Origin: GCA-2712985 sp964515905
GTDB lineage: Bacteria; Pseudomonadota; Alphaproteobacteria; UBA7887
NCBI GenBank assembly: GCA_964515905.1
Contig: CAZEWK010000033.1
Coordinates: 1 to 64,000 of the forward strand
DNA length: 64,000 nucleotides
Direction: 5' to 3'
This document shows, in pieces, positions 8,127 to 17,381 of this stretch. Position 1 is the stretch's first letter. The number at the start of each line of letters is the position of its first letter. The notes beneath the pieces are model-generated. The model did not search any database. It was not told where the DNA came from and worked only from the letters and a program-made list of their open reading frames with translations. The position numbers and the translations under genes are program-made.

Positions 8127-9014
8127 ATGTTAATTGAAGAAGTACTGAAACATCCGACAGAGTTAATAACCGAAGATCAAAGGCAGTTATATTTTGAAAA
8201 CGGTTGCGTTCGACTCGAAGGCCTGATTTCAGTGGATTGGATAGAAAGATTACGCGCCGCAAGTTTCGAGATGATAGAGCGTAGTCGGACTGTTGCCAAA
8301 AACGACAAGATATTTGTCCTGGAGAAAGGTCACAGTTGCGAGACACCTAGGTTAAAAAGAGTCACTAGTCCGGTGTCACACCATGAAGAATTTTGGCATT
8401 TTGCATCAACTTCCAAAATCGTGGAGGTCGTGTCAGATGTTGTTGGTCCAAACGTTCGTTTCCATCATTCGAAATTGAATTATAAGTGGGCTGACGGAGG
8501 CCAACGGTTCGATTGGCATCAAGATATACAGGCTTGGCCTCACACAAACTATAGTCCTGTGACGGTGGTTTTGCTGATGGAAGATGTTGAAATGGACCAG
8601 GGACCTCTAGTTGCAATAAAAGGGAGTCACACAGGTCCTCTTTATAATCTCTACGACGAACGGGATAACTTTGTTATTCGGATTGATGACACGGAGCTGA
8701 ACTGGATAACTGAGGATGTAAAAGAATACATGGTGGGAGCAGCTGGGACTGTATTTTTACTAAATTGCAGAACAATACATGGATCGACTACTAATCATTC
8801 TTCCCGAAAACGACCCCTACTGTTGAACGTCTATTCATCAGCGGATGCATTCCCCTATGGGGCGAACCCCATTCCTAGCAAATTCGATGGCGTAATTGTA
8901 AAAGGTGTTCCAGCGCGTTGGTCGCATCATGATCCTAGACCTTGCCAAGTACCACCCGACTGGTCTCAAGGCTATACGGGTCCTTGGGATCACCAGAAAC
9001 GAAAAACTTCTTAA
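8127..9014 (+). CDS. Phytanoyl-CoA dioxygenase (PhyH) family protein, copy A
   Basis: Fe(II)/2-oxoglutarate-dependent oxygenase of the PhyH family, 295 residues. A cupin-type iron site is visible: His131 and Asp133 in DWHQDIQ, distal His218 in NCRTIHG, and Arg at about 229 (RKRP) as the 2-oxoglutarate carboxylate ligand. The substrate is unknown; family members hydroxylate acyl-CoAs, ectoine or small natural products. It is clearly a full-length paralogue of the gene at 21062-21961, sharing RFHHSKLN/FHHSKLN, PHTNYSP, GSH.GPLYN.YD and the C-terminal HHDPRPC..PPDWS..YT. GAGGA lies about 9 nt before the ATG. It converges on the PhyH gene at 9045-9848, with only 30 nt between stops. Confidence 0.9.
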   Translation: MLIEEVLKHPTELITEDQRQLYFENGCVRLEGLISVDWIERLRAASFEMIERSRTVAKNDKIFVLEKGHSCETPRLKRVTSPVSHHEEFWHFASTSKIVEVVSDVVGPNVRFHHSKLNYKWADGGQRFDWHQDIQAWPHTNYSPVTVVLLMEDVEMDQGPLVAIKGSHTGPLYNLYDERDNFVIRIDDTELNWITEDVKEYMVGAAGTVFLLNCRTIHGSTTNHSSRKRPLLLNVYSSADAFPYGANPIPSKFDGVIVKGVPARWSHHDPRPCQVPPDWSQGYTGPWDHQKRKTS

Positions 9015-9044
9015 GAACCGGAAAGAAGGCACGGGGTCTTTTGC

Positions 9045-9848
9045 TTATGAATTCAGAGAAATAATTGCGTCTTCATTGACGGGTATGACGGGAGACCAGT
9101 TCTGTGAGCGTAGATAGTCGGGCCGCGGCTCAGGCACGTCATGAGGATGATTAGAGACCCGATTAAAACAAAAATATACTTGCCAACGATCATGGGCGGA
9201 TAAATTATGCCCAGAGGCATGAAGTAAGTTGCAATGGAACAGTACGGCATCGCCAGGTTGCCCGGTAATTGCGATTGGTTTTGGTCCTGTTTGAAGTGTC
9301 TTTTTAACGTGGTCTGGATCCATCGCAATAAATTTATAGGTGGTAGTTGCGTCCCAACGGGGGTTAATTTTCCCATTTCTGTGGCTGCCTGGTTGGAAAT
9401 GAAGGCACCCACCAAACTCTGTGGCTTCATCAAGCATGATCATGAATGTAACTAAATCAGGCCGCTCTATGCCGTCAGAATTCCACTGGCCAAAATCTTG
9501 ATGCCATGGCCACACACTTCCCTCAATGGCTCCTTTCATATTAATTTTACTATGATGAAGATATAAAGCCTCGTCTTGAAGAACTTGTTGCACGGGTTCA
9601 AGAACTCTTGGCAGGCGATAGGTTGCGTTATAAATATTTGAGCCAGTTGGTCCATCCGTCTCATGCATTCGTAGCATGAGTTTTGGCACTCCAGCTGCCC
9701 CTTCTCTAACAACACATTCAGCCTCGACGCCAGCAATACGATTGGCCTCAAGTCTAAGAATACTTATTTCTCGCTCTGAAAATAATTTCCTGAATACCAA
9801 AAAGCCGTTCTGGTCAAAATCAGAAATTTGATTGGCACTAAGCGTCAT
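9045..9848 (-). CDS. Phytanoyl-CoA dioxygenase (PhyH) family protein, copy B
   Basis: A second PhyH-family Fe(II)/2-oxoglutarate dioxygenase, 267 residues. Iron ligands are His116 and Asp118 in PWHQDFG and His210 in CNLLHASG, with Arg221 as the probable 2-oxoglutarate anchor. LHHSKIN precedes the HxD motif, as in the other copies. It differs from the 8127 and 21062 genes in its C-terminus and in the H-x-D surroundings, so it is a distinct subfamily closer to generic PhyH/ectoine-hydroxylase-like proteins. AAGGA sits 8-9 nt before the start on the minus strand. An acyl-CoA ligase lies upstream on the same strand (start 11464), 101 nt away, which suggests co-expression and a CoA-thioester substrate. 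Confidence 0.9.
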   Translation of the reverse strand: MTLSANQISDFDQNGFLVFRKLFSEREISILRLEANRIAGVEAECVVREGAAGVPKLMLRMHETDGPTGSNIYNATYRLPRVLEPVQQVLQDEALYLHHSKINMKGAIEGSVWPWHQDFGQWNSDGIERPDLVTFMIMLDEATEFGGCLHFQPGSHRNGKINPRWDATTTYKFIAMDPDHVKKTLQTGPKPIAITGQPGDAVLFHCNLLHASGHNLSAHDRWQVYFCFNRVSNHPHDVPEPRPDYLRSQNWSPVIPVNEDAIISLNS

Positions 9849-9949
9849 AAAACGAATTCCTTTGATCGGCTATTTCATTCCCATAAACTAATAGCGTTTT
9901 ACAGTCTCGGTGGATGAGTATGCGCAAAAAGTCAAAAATACCACAGATT

Positions 9950-11464
9950 TTACCTTTTTAAATAGCTTTCTCGCAATTTCCGTTTGTATATTTTCCCTGA
10001 GTCTTCACGTGGGAGTTTGTCATGAAAAGTAACGAATTTGGGGACCTTAAAATTGGCCATATTTTTACGAATGAATGATTTTACATCCTCCGGCCCTAAA
10101 CAAGTCCCTGGTTCTGCCTGTATGGCTGCGACGATGGCCTCACCATACTCCGATTCTGGTACACCAAAAATTGCGCAATCTTGGACGCCTTTTAGATCGA
10201 TTAGCACAGCCTCTATCTCGGCTGGGTAAATGTTGACTCCACCCGAAATTATCATGTCAGACTTGCGGTCGCATAGAAAAAGATAATTGTCTTCATCCAG
10301 GTAACCCCGATCATCGTTTGTAATTAGACCATTGCGCGATATCTCCTCTCTTTTGGCTTCGTCTTTGTAATAGGTAAACTTATTGCCCTGTCCTGAGGAA
10401 ACAAAAATGTCTCCAATTTTTCTTGGGCCTACAGGTTCTCCATGCTCATCATGGATTTGTATTGAGCAATTTTCTATTGGTCGTCCGACAGTGCCCACTT
10501 TGGAAAGCCATTCATCACTGGTAACATAAGAAATAAGTCCTGCCTCAGTCGAGCCGTAGTATTCGTTTATTATTGGACCCAACCAGTCAATCATTTTCCG
10601 TTTTATCTGGGCTGCACAAGGCGCAGCACCGTGTACAATGTTTTCTAAGCTCGTCAGGTCATATTCGTTCTTTTGGACTTCAGACAATTGTAGCAATCGA
10701 ACGAACATTGTTGGAACCATGTGGGCATGAGTGATTGAGTGTTTTTCAATGATGTACAAGAACTCCCTTGCATTAAAACGCGGCATTAGAATTAAATCTC
10801 CACCAAGGGAAATTACGGCTCTCGCATACGCATTCGGTGCGCTATGGTACAAAGGTCCAGTTAAAAGAGCCTTAGCGCCTGGCCGAAGTCCAAACCCAAT
10901 ACGAAGGTGCGCAATCATTGTGTTTTGTTGTTTGGGTGTAGCAGGGGTTCTTCTTACTCCTTTGGGTTTTCCGGTTGTACCAGATGTATAGATCATGCTT
11001 CCCCGGGATGCTTGAGGTTGATTCGGCCACGGCCTTAAATCTTTTTTCCATGTATTCCAATTTTGTGAGGTAGCGTGGGGGGGGAGGCCCCTTGATTTCA
11101 ATTTGTAGGCTGTTTGCAGCTCAAGAGATGGTTCCACGAGGATAAGAGGTATTTTGTTCTCCAGTATCAAAGGTATTTTTGTCGCTAAGTCGGTATGAGC
11201 GACGATTAACTTCGCGTCCGAATTCAGAAGTATGTAGACTATTTCTGATTCCTTAAAATGCCAGTTTATGGGAACAGGATATGCGCCGAGCAGGCCTGCC
11301 GCATAGGTAACTTCAAGAAATTCTATGCCGTTTCTTAATAATAAAGCGACTGAATCACCGTGGCCTACTCCGAGTTCAAAAAGCCCTTGTACGATTTTTT
11401 TGGTGGAAAGATGAAAGTCATTTAATGTTATGCGTTTGTCTTGAGTGACTAACCAGTGTTCCAT
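9950..11464 (-). CDS. AMP-forming acyl-CoA synthetase
   Basis: ANL-superfamily ligase that activates a carboxylic acid through an acyl-adenylate to the CoA thioester. All core motifs are intact: P-loop MIYTSGTTGKPKGV, YYGSTEAG, GYL..D..Y...DRKSDMIISGG.NIYPAEIE, and the C-terminal catalytic lysine in EDSGKIYKRKL. The ATG at 11464 is favoured because AAAAAGG lies immediately upstream. A GTG at 11536 gives a 528-residue version with a hydrophobic N-terminal extension that is less family-like. The substrate is not predictable. It is probably an operon with the PhyH gene downstream; it lies head-to-head with mrcA. Confidence 0.9.
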   Translation of the reverse strand: MEHWLVTQDKRITLNDFHLSTKKIVQGLFELGVGHGDSVALLLRNGIEFLEVTYAAGLLGAYPVPINWHFKESEIVYILLNSDAKLIVAHTDLATKIPLILENKIPLILVEPSLELQTAYKLKSRGLPPHATSQNWNTWKKDLRPWPNQPQASRGSMIYTSGTTGKPKGVRRTPATPKQQNTMIAHLRIGFGLRPGAKALLTGPLYHSAPNAYARAVISLGGDLILMPRFNAREFLYIIEKHSITHAHMVPTMFVRLLQLSEVQKNEYDLTSLENIVHGAAPCAAQIKRKMIDWLGPIINEYYGSTEAGLISYVTSDEWLSKVGTVGRPIENCSIQIHDEHGEPVGPRKIGDIFVSSGQGNKFTYYKDEAKREEISRNGLITNDDRGYLDEDNYLFLCDRKSDMIISGGVNIYPAEIEAVLIDLKGVQDCAIFGVPESEYGEAIVAAIQAEPGTCLGPEDVKSFIRKNMANFKVPKFVTFHDKLPREDSGKIYKRKLRESYLKR

Positions 11465-11634
11465 ATACCTTTTTCCAGCCAGGTTCCATATGTAGTATAA
11501 AAACGTTTTACTATATGCTAGCCACAACAGTGCCACAATTAGCCACTAAGATATCTACATAACCAGACAATTAAGAGACGAGCAATTTTTGTCGAGATTC
11601 ACTAATTTATTGGTCAAGAAAAAAATAGTGTTTC

Positions 11635-14088
11635 ATGCCTAAAACGAAAAGCTATTCTCGTTTATTCGGAATCTTAAGCATACTCGCGTTTATGGGGGTG
11701 GTTGGACTCCTTTGCGTTGTTGGTTTGACCGCTTGGGGTTTACATCATTATTCTCGGGGTCTTCCTGAATACTCCCAGTTAGAGGACTACGAGCCACCAA
11801 CGGTGACACGTATCCATGCGGGGGATGGGCGTTTACTTGCAGAATATGCTGAGGAACAAAGGGTCTTTGTTCCTATAGGGTCGATCCCAACAATGGTCGT
11901 TAATGCATTTATTGCTGCAGAAGACAAAAATTTTTCTAGCCATCCTGGTGTTGACGTATTTGGGGTAGGAAGAGCTGTAATTCAGAATATTGGCAACGTG
12001 ATTACAGGGCGAAGGATGATCGGAGCATCAACAATCACACAGCAGGTAGCAAAGAATTTTTTGCTTACAAATGAAGTTTCAATAAACCGAAAAATAAAAG
12101 AAATAATCCTGGCAGTAAGAATTGAGAGGGCATTACTGAAGGATCGTATAATGGAGTTATACCTTAACGAGATTTATTTAGGTAAGCGATCTTATGGAGT
12201 AGCCGCAGCCGCACTCAATTATTTTAATAAGTCACTTGAGGACTTAACAATCAATGAAGTTGCTTTTCTTGCAGGATTACCAAAGGCTCCAAACGCCTAC
12301 CACCCGGAACACAATACTGCTGCAGCTATTGGCAGAAGAAACTATGTTTTAGGTCGAATGTTGGAAGACGGCTACATAGACAAGAAAGAATTTTCTTCGG
12401 CCCGAACCGAAGACCTTCTGTTAAGGGTCAGAAATAAAGAAGAGGTTGTGCATGCACCGTTCTTTGCCGAAGAAGTACGGCGGAAAATCGCAGAAACTTA
12501 TGGGGAAAGTATTTTATATCGTGGTGGCTTATCCGTCCGCACAACTATTCGACCTCAACTTCAAAAATTTGCCTCTGATGCCTTGCAAGATGGTCTTATT
12601 TCCTACGATAAGAAGCATGGCTGGAGAGGACCGGTGTCTCGGATCTCTGACACTACAGTATGGATGACGGAACTATCGAAAATAGTGCCTCCACCAGCTA
12701 AAGAGCGATGGCATTTGGCGGTTGTGCTTAGGACAGAGACAAACTTTGCACGCATTGGGTTTAGAGATGGTACAGAGGGCTCTATTCCATTAACAGAACT
12801 AACGTGGGCGCGATCATGGCGGGAGGGTCAGAAATTGGGTCCAGAAATTACGTCTGTCTCTCAAGTGCTGTCCCCTGGAGACGTAATTTTCGTTGAAGGT
12901 ATACGGAGTGTAGCTGAAGAATCGGGTGCGGTGGATCCAATCTTTTCTCTTTGTCAGGTGCCGGAGGTTGAGGGTGCCCTACTAGCATTAGACCCACATA
13001 CCGGGAGAGTTCTGGCTATGGTGGGAGGTTGGAGTTTCCAGGAGAGTCAATTTAACCGCGCAACTCAAGCTCAACGTCAACCAGGTTCCGCCTTTAAGCC
13101 CTTTGTATATTTAGCCGCAATCGAGGCTGGTTACACACCAGCAAGCGTTGTTTTGGATGCTCCATTTGTTATTGATCAAGGATCTGACCTTGGCGTTTGG
13201 AAGCCCGAGAACTATGGGCGTGAATTTGGTGGTCCGTCAACACTTAGACTGGGTATCGAAAAATCAAAAAATCTTATGACGGTCCGTTTAGCCAATTCTA
13301 TAGGAATGGAACGCGTACTTGATGTAGCTAGAAGGTTTGATATCGGTCAGTTTCCGCCACATTTATCTATAGCGCTTGGGTCGGGTGAGACCACCCTTTT
13401 GAGATTAACTGCTGCTTATGCAATGATCATAAATGGTGGGAAACGTGTCCAGCCAGCTTTGATCGAAAGAATTCAAGACCGTGATGGACGTACGATTATG
13501 CGTCGAGATCAAAGGGAGTGTACAGAATGCCAAGGCCCCCTAAATTTCTATCCCACCGCACCACGATTGATAGATTATCGATCACGAGTTACAGATCCGG
13601 CCACAGCTTTTCAAGTCACTTGGATGCTAAAAGGCGTTGTGGAACGTGGCACAGGCCGGACAGTTAGAGAGCTCGGAAGACCGTTGGCAGGTAAGACGGG
13701 TACGACTAACGATAGTTTAGACGCGTGGTTTATTGGATTTTCACCAGACCTTGTTGCAGGAGTATTTATTGGCTTTGATAAACCTAGATCCCTCGGCGTA
13801 AAACAAACTGGTTCCAATGTTGCTGCACCTGTCTTTAAAAGATTTATGGAGTTGGCTACAAAAAACCAACCTCCAGTGCCGTTTCGTATTCCTCGTGGAA
13901 TTCGAATGGTTCGCATCGATGCTGAAAATGGCAACTTGCCGGATGGAAAGACGGAACGCCTTATTCTCGAAGCCTTTAAACCTGGTACAGAACCAAGTAG
14001 GAATACTAATGGAGTTGCAAGTTCCCGTGACGAACAACCCAACAAACCAGTTGAAGGTTCATCACGTTTCGATAGTGGGTTATATTAA
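11635..14088 (+). CDS. mrcA: Penicillin-binding protein 1A (bifunctional glycosyltransferase/transpeptidase)
   Basis: Class A PBP that polymerises glycan strands from lipid II and cross-links them; anchored in the inner membrane by a segment at about residues 10-36. The GT51 domain shows EDKNFSSHPGVD with catalytic Glu96, GASTITQQ, and ELYLNEIYLG with Glu174. The transpeptidase domain shows Ser485-x-x-Lys488 (PGSAFKPF), SKN at 544-546 and KTGT at 687-690. At 817 residues it is the usual size. The C-terminal tail beyond about 790 is low-complexity and hydrophilic. In relatives mrcA often follows rne and an amidase and precedes prfB; only prfB, 85 nt downstream, is retained next to it here. Confidence 0.96.
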   Translation: MPKTKSYSRLFGILSILAFMGVVGLLCVVGLTAWGLHHYSRGLPEYSQLEDYEPPTVTRIHAGDGRLLAEYAEEQRVFVPIGSIPTMVVNAFIAAEDKNFSSHPGVDVFGVGRAVIQNIGNVITGRRMIGASTITQQVAKNFLLTNEVSINRKIKEIILAVRIERALLKDRIMELYLNEIYLGKRSYGVAAAALNYFNKSLEDLTINEVAFLAGLPKAPNAYHPEHNTAAAIGRRNYVLGRMLEDGYIDKKEFSSARTEDLLLRVRNKEEVVHAPFFAEEVRRKIAETYGESILYRGGLSVRTTIRPQLQKFASDALQDGLISYDKKHGWRGPVSRISDTTVWMTELSKIVPPPAKERWHLAVVLRTETNFARIGFRDGTEGSIPLTELTWARSWREGQKLGPEITSVSQVLSPGDVIFVEGIRSVAEESGAVDPIFSLCQVPEVEGALLALDPHTGRVLAMVGGWSFQESQFNRATQAQRQPGSAFKPFVYLAAIEAGYTPASVVLDAPFVIDQGSDLGVWKPENYGREFGGPSTLRLGIEKSKNLMTVRLANSIGMERVLDVARRFDIGQFPPHLSIALGSGETTLLRLTAAYAMIINGGKRVQPALIERIQDRDGRTIMRRDQRECTECQGPLNFYPTAPRLIDYRSRVTDPATAFQVTWMLKGVVERGTGRTVRELGRPLAGKTGTTNDSLDAWFIGFSPDLVAGVFIGFDKPRSLGVKQTGSNVAAPVFKRFMELATKNQPPVPFRIPRGIRMVRIDAENGNLPDGKTERLILEAFKPGTEPSRNTNGVASSRDEQPNKPVEGSSRFDSGLY

Positions 14089-14173
14089 TATGAGTTGTTT
14101 TTAGTTCTGAAAGCGTACTGTTATAAACAACCTTTCAGATAAATGTCATAATTTAGAGTGAGTTAAGTCCTTT

Positions 14174-15305
14174 ATGCGCAGTGAAATTGAAAGTATTGCA
14201 AATGAACTTCGTCGGTCGTTGGCCTTACTAAGGGGGTATCTTTGACCCGGAAAAAGCACAAACACGTCTCGATGAACTGAATGTTCTTGCCGAAAATCCG
14301 GATCTTTGGTCAAGTCCTGAAAAGGCGCAGCAGGTGATGAGAGAGCGCAACCAGATTCAAAATTCAATCGACCAATATACGAAATTGGTCGAAGAGTTTG
14401 AGAATGCCACCGAACTAATTGAGTTGGGTGAAGCGGAAAATGATTCGCAAATAGTTTTGGAGTCTGAAGAGTTGCTCCGTGATTTGGCGAAGACAACTAA
14501 TAAGCTAAAGTTGGAAGCAATGTTATCTGGTGAGGCCGATTCTAATGATTGTTTTGTCGAGATTCACGCCGGTGCAGGTGGAACAGAAAGCCTGGATTGG
14601 GCTTCTATGCTACGTCGGTTATACCTTAGATGGGCAGAGAACCGGGGTTTTGAAGTGGAACTAGTGGAAGAGAGTTTGGGGGAAGAGGCCGGCATTAAAA
14701 CGGGGGTGGTAAAAATTCTTGGGCATAACGCTTATGGATGGTTGAAAACAGAGAGCGGTGTGCACCGTTTGGTAAGAATTTCACCTTTTGATTCTAATTC
14801 TAGACGTCATACTAGCTTTGCAAGCGTTTGGGTTTACCCAATGATCGATGAGTCTATCGAAGTGGAGATTGAAGACAAGGATCTAAGAGTTGATACTTAC
14901 CGTGCTTCTGGGGCGGGCGGGCAACATGTGAACAAGACTGACTCCGCGGTTAGGATAACTCATAGTCCAACTGGCATTGTGGTTCAGTGCCAAAACCAGA
15001 GGTCTCAGCATAAGAATAGAGCGACAGCTATGAGTATGCTTAAATCCCGTTTATATGAATTAGAGTTACAAAAACGTGAAGCAAAAATGGCCGAGAAAGA
15101 GGCCGATAAAAAAGAAATCGGTTGGGGTCATCAAATCCGTTCCTATGTCTTACAGCCTTATCAAATGGTCAAGGATCTTCGAACGGGCATCGAAACTAGT
15201 AATACTGTGGCTGTTTTAGATGGAAATATAGATAAATTTCTTAGTTCGGCTCTTGCGGCACAGGTAACAAACGATACAGATTCTGATAGGTCGGACACGT
15301 CCTAA
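14174..15305 (+). CDS. prfB: Peptide chain release factor 2, expressed by programmed +1 frameshift
   Basis: RF2 releases peptides at UGA and UAA. The gene is split: codons 1-23 run 14174-14242, an in-frame TGA stands at 14243-14245, and the remainder reads in the +1 frame from 14244 (GAC) to 15305, giving 376 residues. The junction is the classical RF2 recoding signal: an internal Shine-Dalgarno-like AGGGGG, then TAT CTT TGA C. RF2 specificity tripeptide Ser203-Pro204-Phe205 and catalytic GGQ at 248-250 are intact. The frameshift gives autoregulation: low RF2 slows UGA decoding and favours the shift. An annotation starting at 14334 would wrongly omit the N-terminus. Confidence 0.97.
14231..14246 (+). 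promoter_or_regulatory. RF2 +1 programmed frameshift site
   Basis: The bases AGGGGGTATCTTTGAC match the well-known E. coli prfB recoding site. They combine the SD-like AGGGGG, three nucleotides, then the slippery CTT followed by the poor-context stop TGAC. Slippage of the peptidyl-tRNA from CUU to UUU restores the frame of the downstream RF2 sequence. Confidence 0.96.
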
Positions 15306-15368
15306 ATAGGCTAGAAGCTGGTTACGGAACAATATTTATTTGTTGTTTATTACTATTAATTTCCTTGC

Positions 15369-15393
15369 GAATCCTATAAATACTTTAGGATTC
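15369..15393. repeat. Inverted repeat between convergent prfB and hyi
   Basis: GAATCCTA (15369-15376) and TAGGATTC (15386-15393) form a perfect 8-bp stem with a 9-nt loop. It overlaps the last codons of the isomerase gene. No T-run follows on either strand, so a factor-independent terminator is not well supported; it may still stabilise 3' ends of the convergent transcripts. Confidence 0.45.
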
Positions 15394-16179
15394 AACTGTT
15401 ATCCCATAGTCACTCGCCCATCCTAAACCAGATGAGGTTGAATTAGATGGGGTATATTCACAGCCTATCCAGCCAGAATAGTTTAAGGAATCGATCACAT
15501 TGAATAGGTGTTTGTAATTTAGTTCTCCAAGATTTGGCTCTTGGCGAGCCGATAACCCTGCCACCTGAAAGTGGCGAGTGATATCGATATTATCATTAAT
15601 AAGTTTCTCTAGGTCACCATGCATAATTTGTGCATGGAAAAGATCAAATTGTAGCCCAATATTTCTCTGATTTATTTCATTAATTAGTTTTTTTGCTTCC
15701 GGAACTTGGGTCAAGAAATAGCCCGGTATCGATCGCTTATTATTGATTGGTTCAATAAGAAGATTAATATTATGTTCGCTAGCCATTGCGGCGGCTAGTT
15801 TCAAATTATTTAGGAAGGTCGTTTTCGCTCTACAATAATTTGATTCCCCATCAATTATCCCTGCCATAACATGGATGTTAGGACAACTCAACTCAGAAGC
15901 GTAACGAAGAGCAAGCTGTATTGAGGAACTAAATTCAGCCTCTTTCCCTGGGATAGCTGCTAAACCACGATCACCATCCTTTGCATTTCCCGGTGGCGCG
16001 TTAAGCAGTATAATATCCAGTTGGTGATCCATTAATTGTTTTGCAATAGCATCAATAGACCAGTCATACGGGAATTGAACCTCTACACCTTTAAACCCAT
16101 GTCCCGCCGCAGCCTCAAATCGATCCAGGAATTTGTATTCAGTGAATAACGTAGACAGATTTGCGGCAAGTTTTGGCAT
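15385..16179 (-). CDS. Hydroxypyruvate isomerase-like TIM-barrel protein
   Basis: Xylose-isomerase-like TIM barrel of the Hyi family, 264 residues, interconverting hydroxypyruvate and tartronate semialdehyde or acting on a related sugar acid. The pattern begins KLAANLSTLFTEY.FLDRF and continues with GF.GVEVQFPYD, LNAPPG and GD.GLAAIPG. Later come NIHVMAG, the metal ligands around LLIEPIN, QFDLFHAQ, and a late GCEYTP. The start lies 10 nt after the stop of the M20 amidohydrolase upstream, indicating a two-gene operon. Exact substrate cannot be fixed: no gcl or tartronate semialdehyde reductase gene is nearby to support glyoxylate carboligase metabolism. Confidence 0.85.
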   Translation of the reverse strand: MPKLAANLSTLFTEYKFLDRFEAAAGHGFKGVEVQFPYDWSIDAIAKQLMDHQLDIILLNAPPGNAKDGDRGLAAIPGKEAEFSSSIQLALRYASELSCPNIHVMAGIIDGESNYCRAKTTFLNNLKLAAAMASEHNINLLIEPINNKRSIPGYFLTQVPEAKKLINEINQRNIGLQFDLFHAQIMHGDLEKLINDNIDITRHFQVAGLSARQEPNLGELNYKHLFNVIDSLNYSGWIGCEYTPSNSTSSGLGWASDYGITVES

Positions 16180-16189
16180 AATTAATCAG

Positions 16190-17353
16190 TTAGGGTTTTG
16201 CCAAGGCAGTTTCTACTAGCCTCACAAAGAAACTAGCCCCTACTGGAAGAATATCGTCGTTGAAATTATAGTGGGGATTGTGCAAGTGGGCACTCTCGCC
16301 AAGAACTCCGTTGCCTACCCAGGCATAAGCGCCAGGGAGTTCTTGGAGATAAAATGAAAAGTCTTCTGATCCCATTGTTTGCTCTTGGTTGACCGATTCT
16401 TGTCCAGTAACATCAATGGCAATTTCCCGCGCAAAATTTGCTTCTTTCTCATGGTTTATAGTCGGTGGGTACCCATGTTGGTAAGTAAATTCTACATCCA
16501 CCGAGTGCGCTGCGGCAATCCCATCGAGCATTTGCTTCATCTTCTGTTGGTTGTGTTTACCCAACTCATTATCAAAATACCGAACGGTTCCTCCGAACGT
16601 AACCGAATCAGGAATTACATTAAAGGCGTCACCACCATGAATCTTTGTGACTGAAATTACGAGTGTATCATGTGGGTCTGTGACTCTGGATACTAGGCTT
16701 TGCAGTCCATTTACCATTAGTGAGCTAGCGATTATGGGATCCACAGCTTTATGGGGCATAGCACCATGCCCACCTTTTCCTTTGACGTTTACGGAGAATT
16801 GGTCTGCTGCGGCCATTACAGGCCCAGGGGAGACATGAATTTCGCCAGCTGGCGCTCCCGGCATATTGTGAACCCCGTATATCGAGTCGACGGGGAAGCG
16901 CTCAAATAATCCGTCCTCCATCATGGCTCTGGCACCAGCAAACCCTTCTTCGGCAGGCTGGAAAATTAAGACGATAGTTCCCTGAAAATTCATAGTTTCT
17001 GATAGATATTTTGCGGCTCCGAGCAACATGGCGGTGTGGCCATCGTGGCCGCAAGCATGCATGACCCCATTGTGGACGGAGGAGTAGGGTACCCCTGTTT
17101 CTTCAGTTATGGGTAGGGCGTCCATGTCTGCTCTGAGGCCCAGTGTTGGACCATTGCCGTTTTGAAGTACGGCAACAACACCGGTTCCACCTATACCTTC
17201 TGTGATATCCTCTATGCCAAAAGATTTCAGAAGTTTCACAACTTGGCCAGCAGTGCGTTGTTCTTTATACGCTAATTCCGGATGCTTATGAATGTCTTGG
17301 CGCCACTCCTTCATATCTTCGTGGTAGGCCGAAATACGATTGACGATTGGCAT
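16190..17353 (-). CDS. M20 family amidohydrolase (hippurate hydrolase-like)
   Basis: Di-metal cytosolic hydrolase of the M20D group, cleaving N-acyl amino acids or similar amides; 387 residues is standard. The first metal-binding block is DMDALPITE and MHACGHDGHTAMLLGAA (about residues 78-115), with PAEEGFAGA.AM giving the catalytic Glu and bridging ligand. GGHGAMPH marks the lid/dimerisation domain and MGSEDFSFYL a late metal ligand. AAGGA lies 7 nt before the ATG. It is followed by the Hyi-like gene after 10 nt and is divergent from the acyl-CoA ligase at 17382. HipO-type names are common for this group, but specificity is undetermined. Confidence 0.92.
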   Translation of the reverse strand: MPIVNRISAYHEDMKEWRQDIHKHPELAYKEQRTAGQVVKLLKSFGIEDITEGIGGTGVVAVLQNGNGPTLGLRADMDALPITEETGVPYSSVHNGVMHACGHDGHTAMLLGAAKYLSETMNFQGTIVLIFQPAEEGFAGARAMMEDGLFERFPVDSIYGVHNMPGAPAGEIHVSPGPVMAAADQFSVNVKGKGGHGAMPHKAVDPIIASSLMVNGLQSLVSRVTDPHDTLVISVTKIHGGDAFNVIPDSVTFGGTVRYFDNELGKHNQQKMKQMLDGIAAAHSVDVEFTYQHGYPPTINHEKEANFAREIAIDVTGQESVNQEQTMGSEDFSFYLQELPGAYAWVGNGVLGESAHLHNPHYNFNDDILPVGASFFVRLVETALAKP

Positions 17354-17381
17354 ATGAAAGTCCTTAGTTGTTCATTATTCA

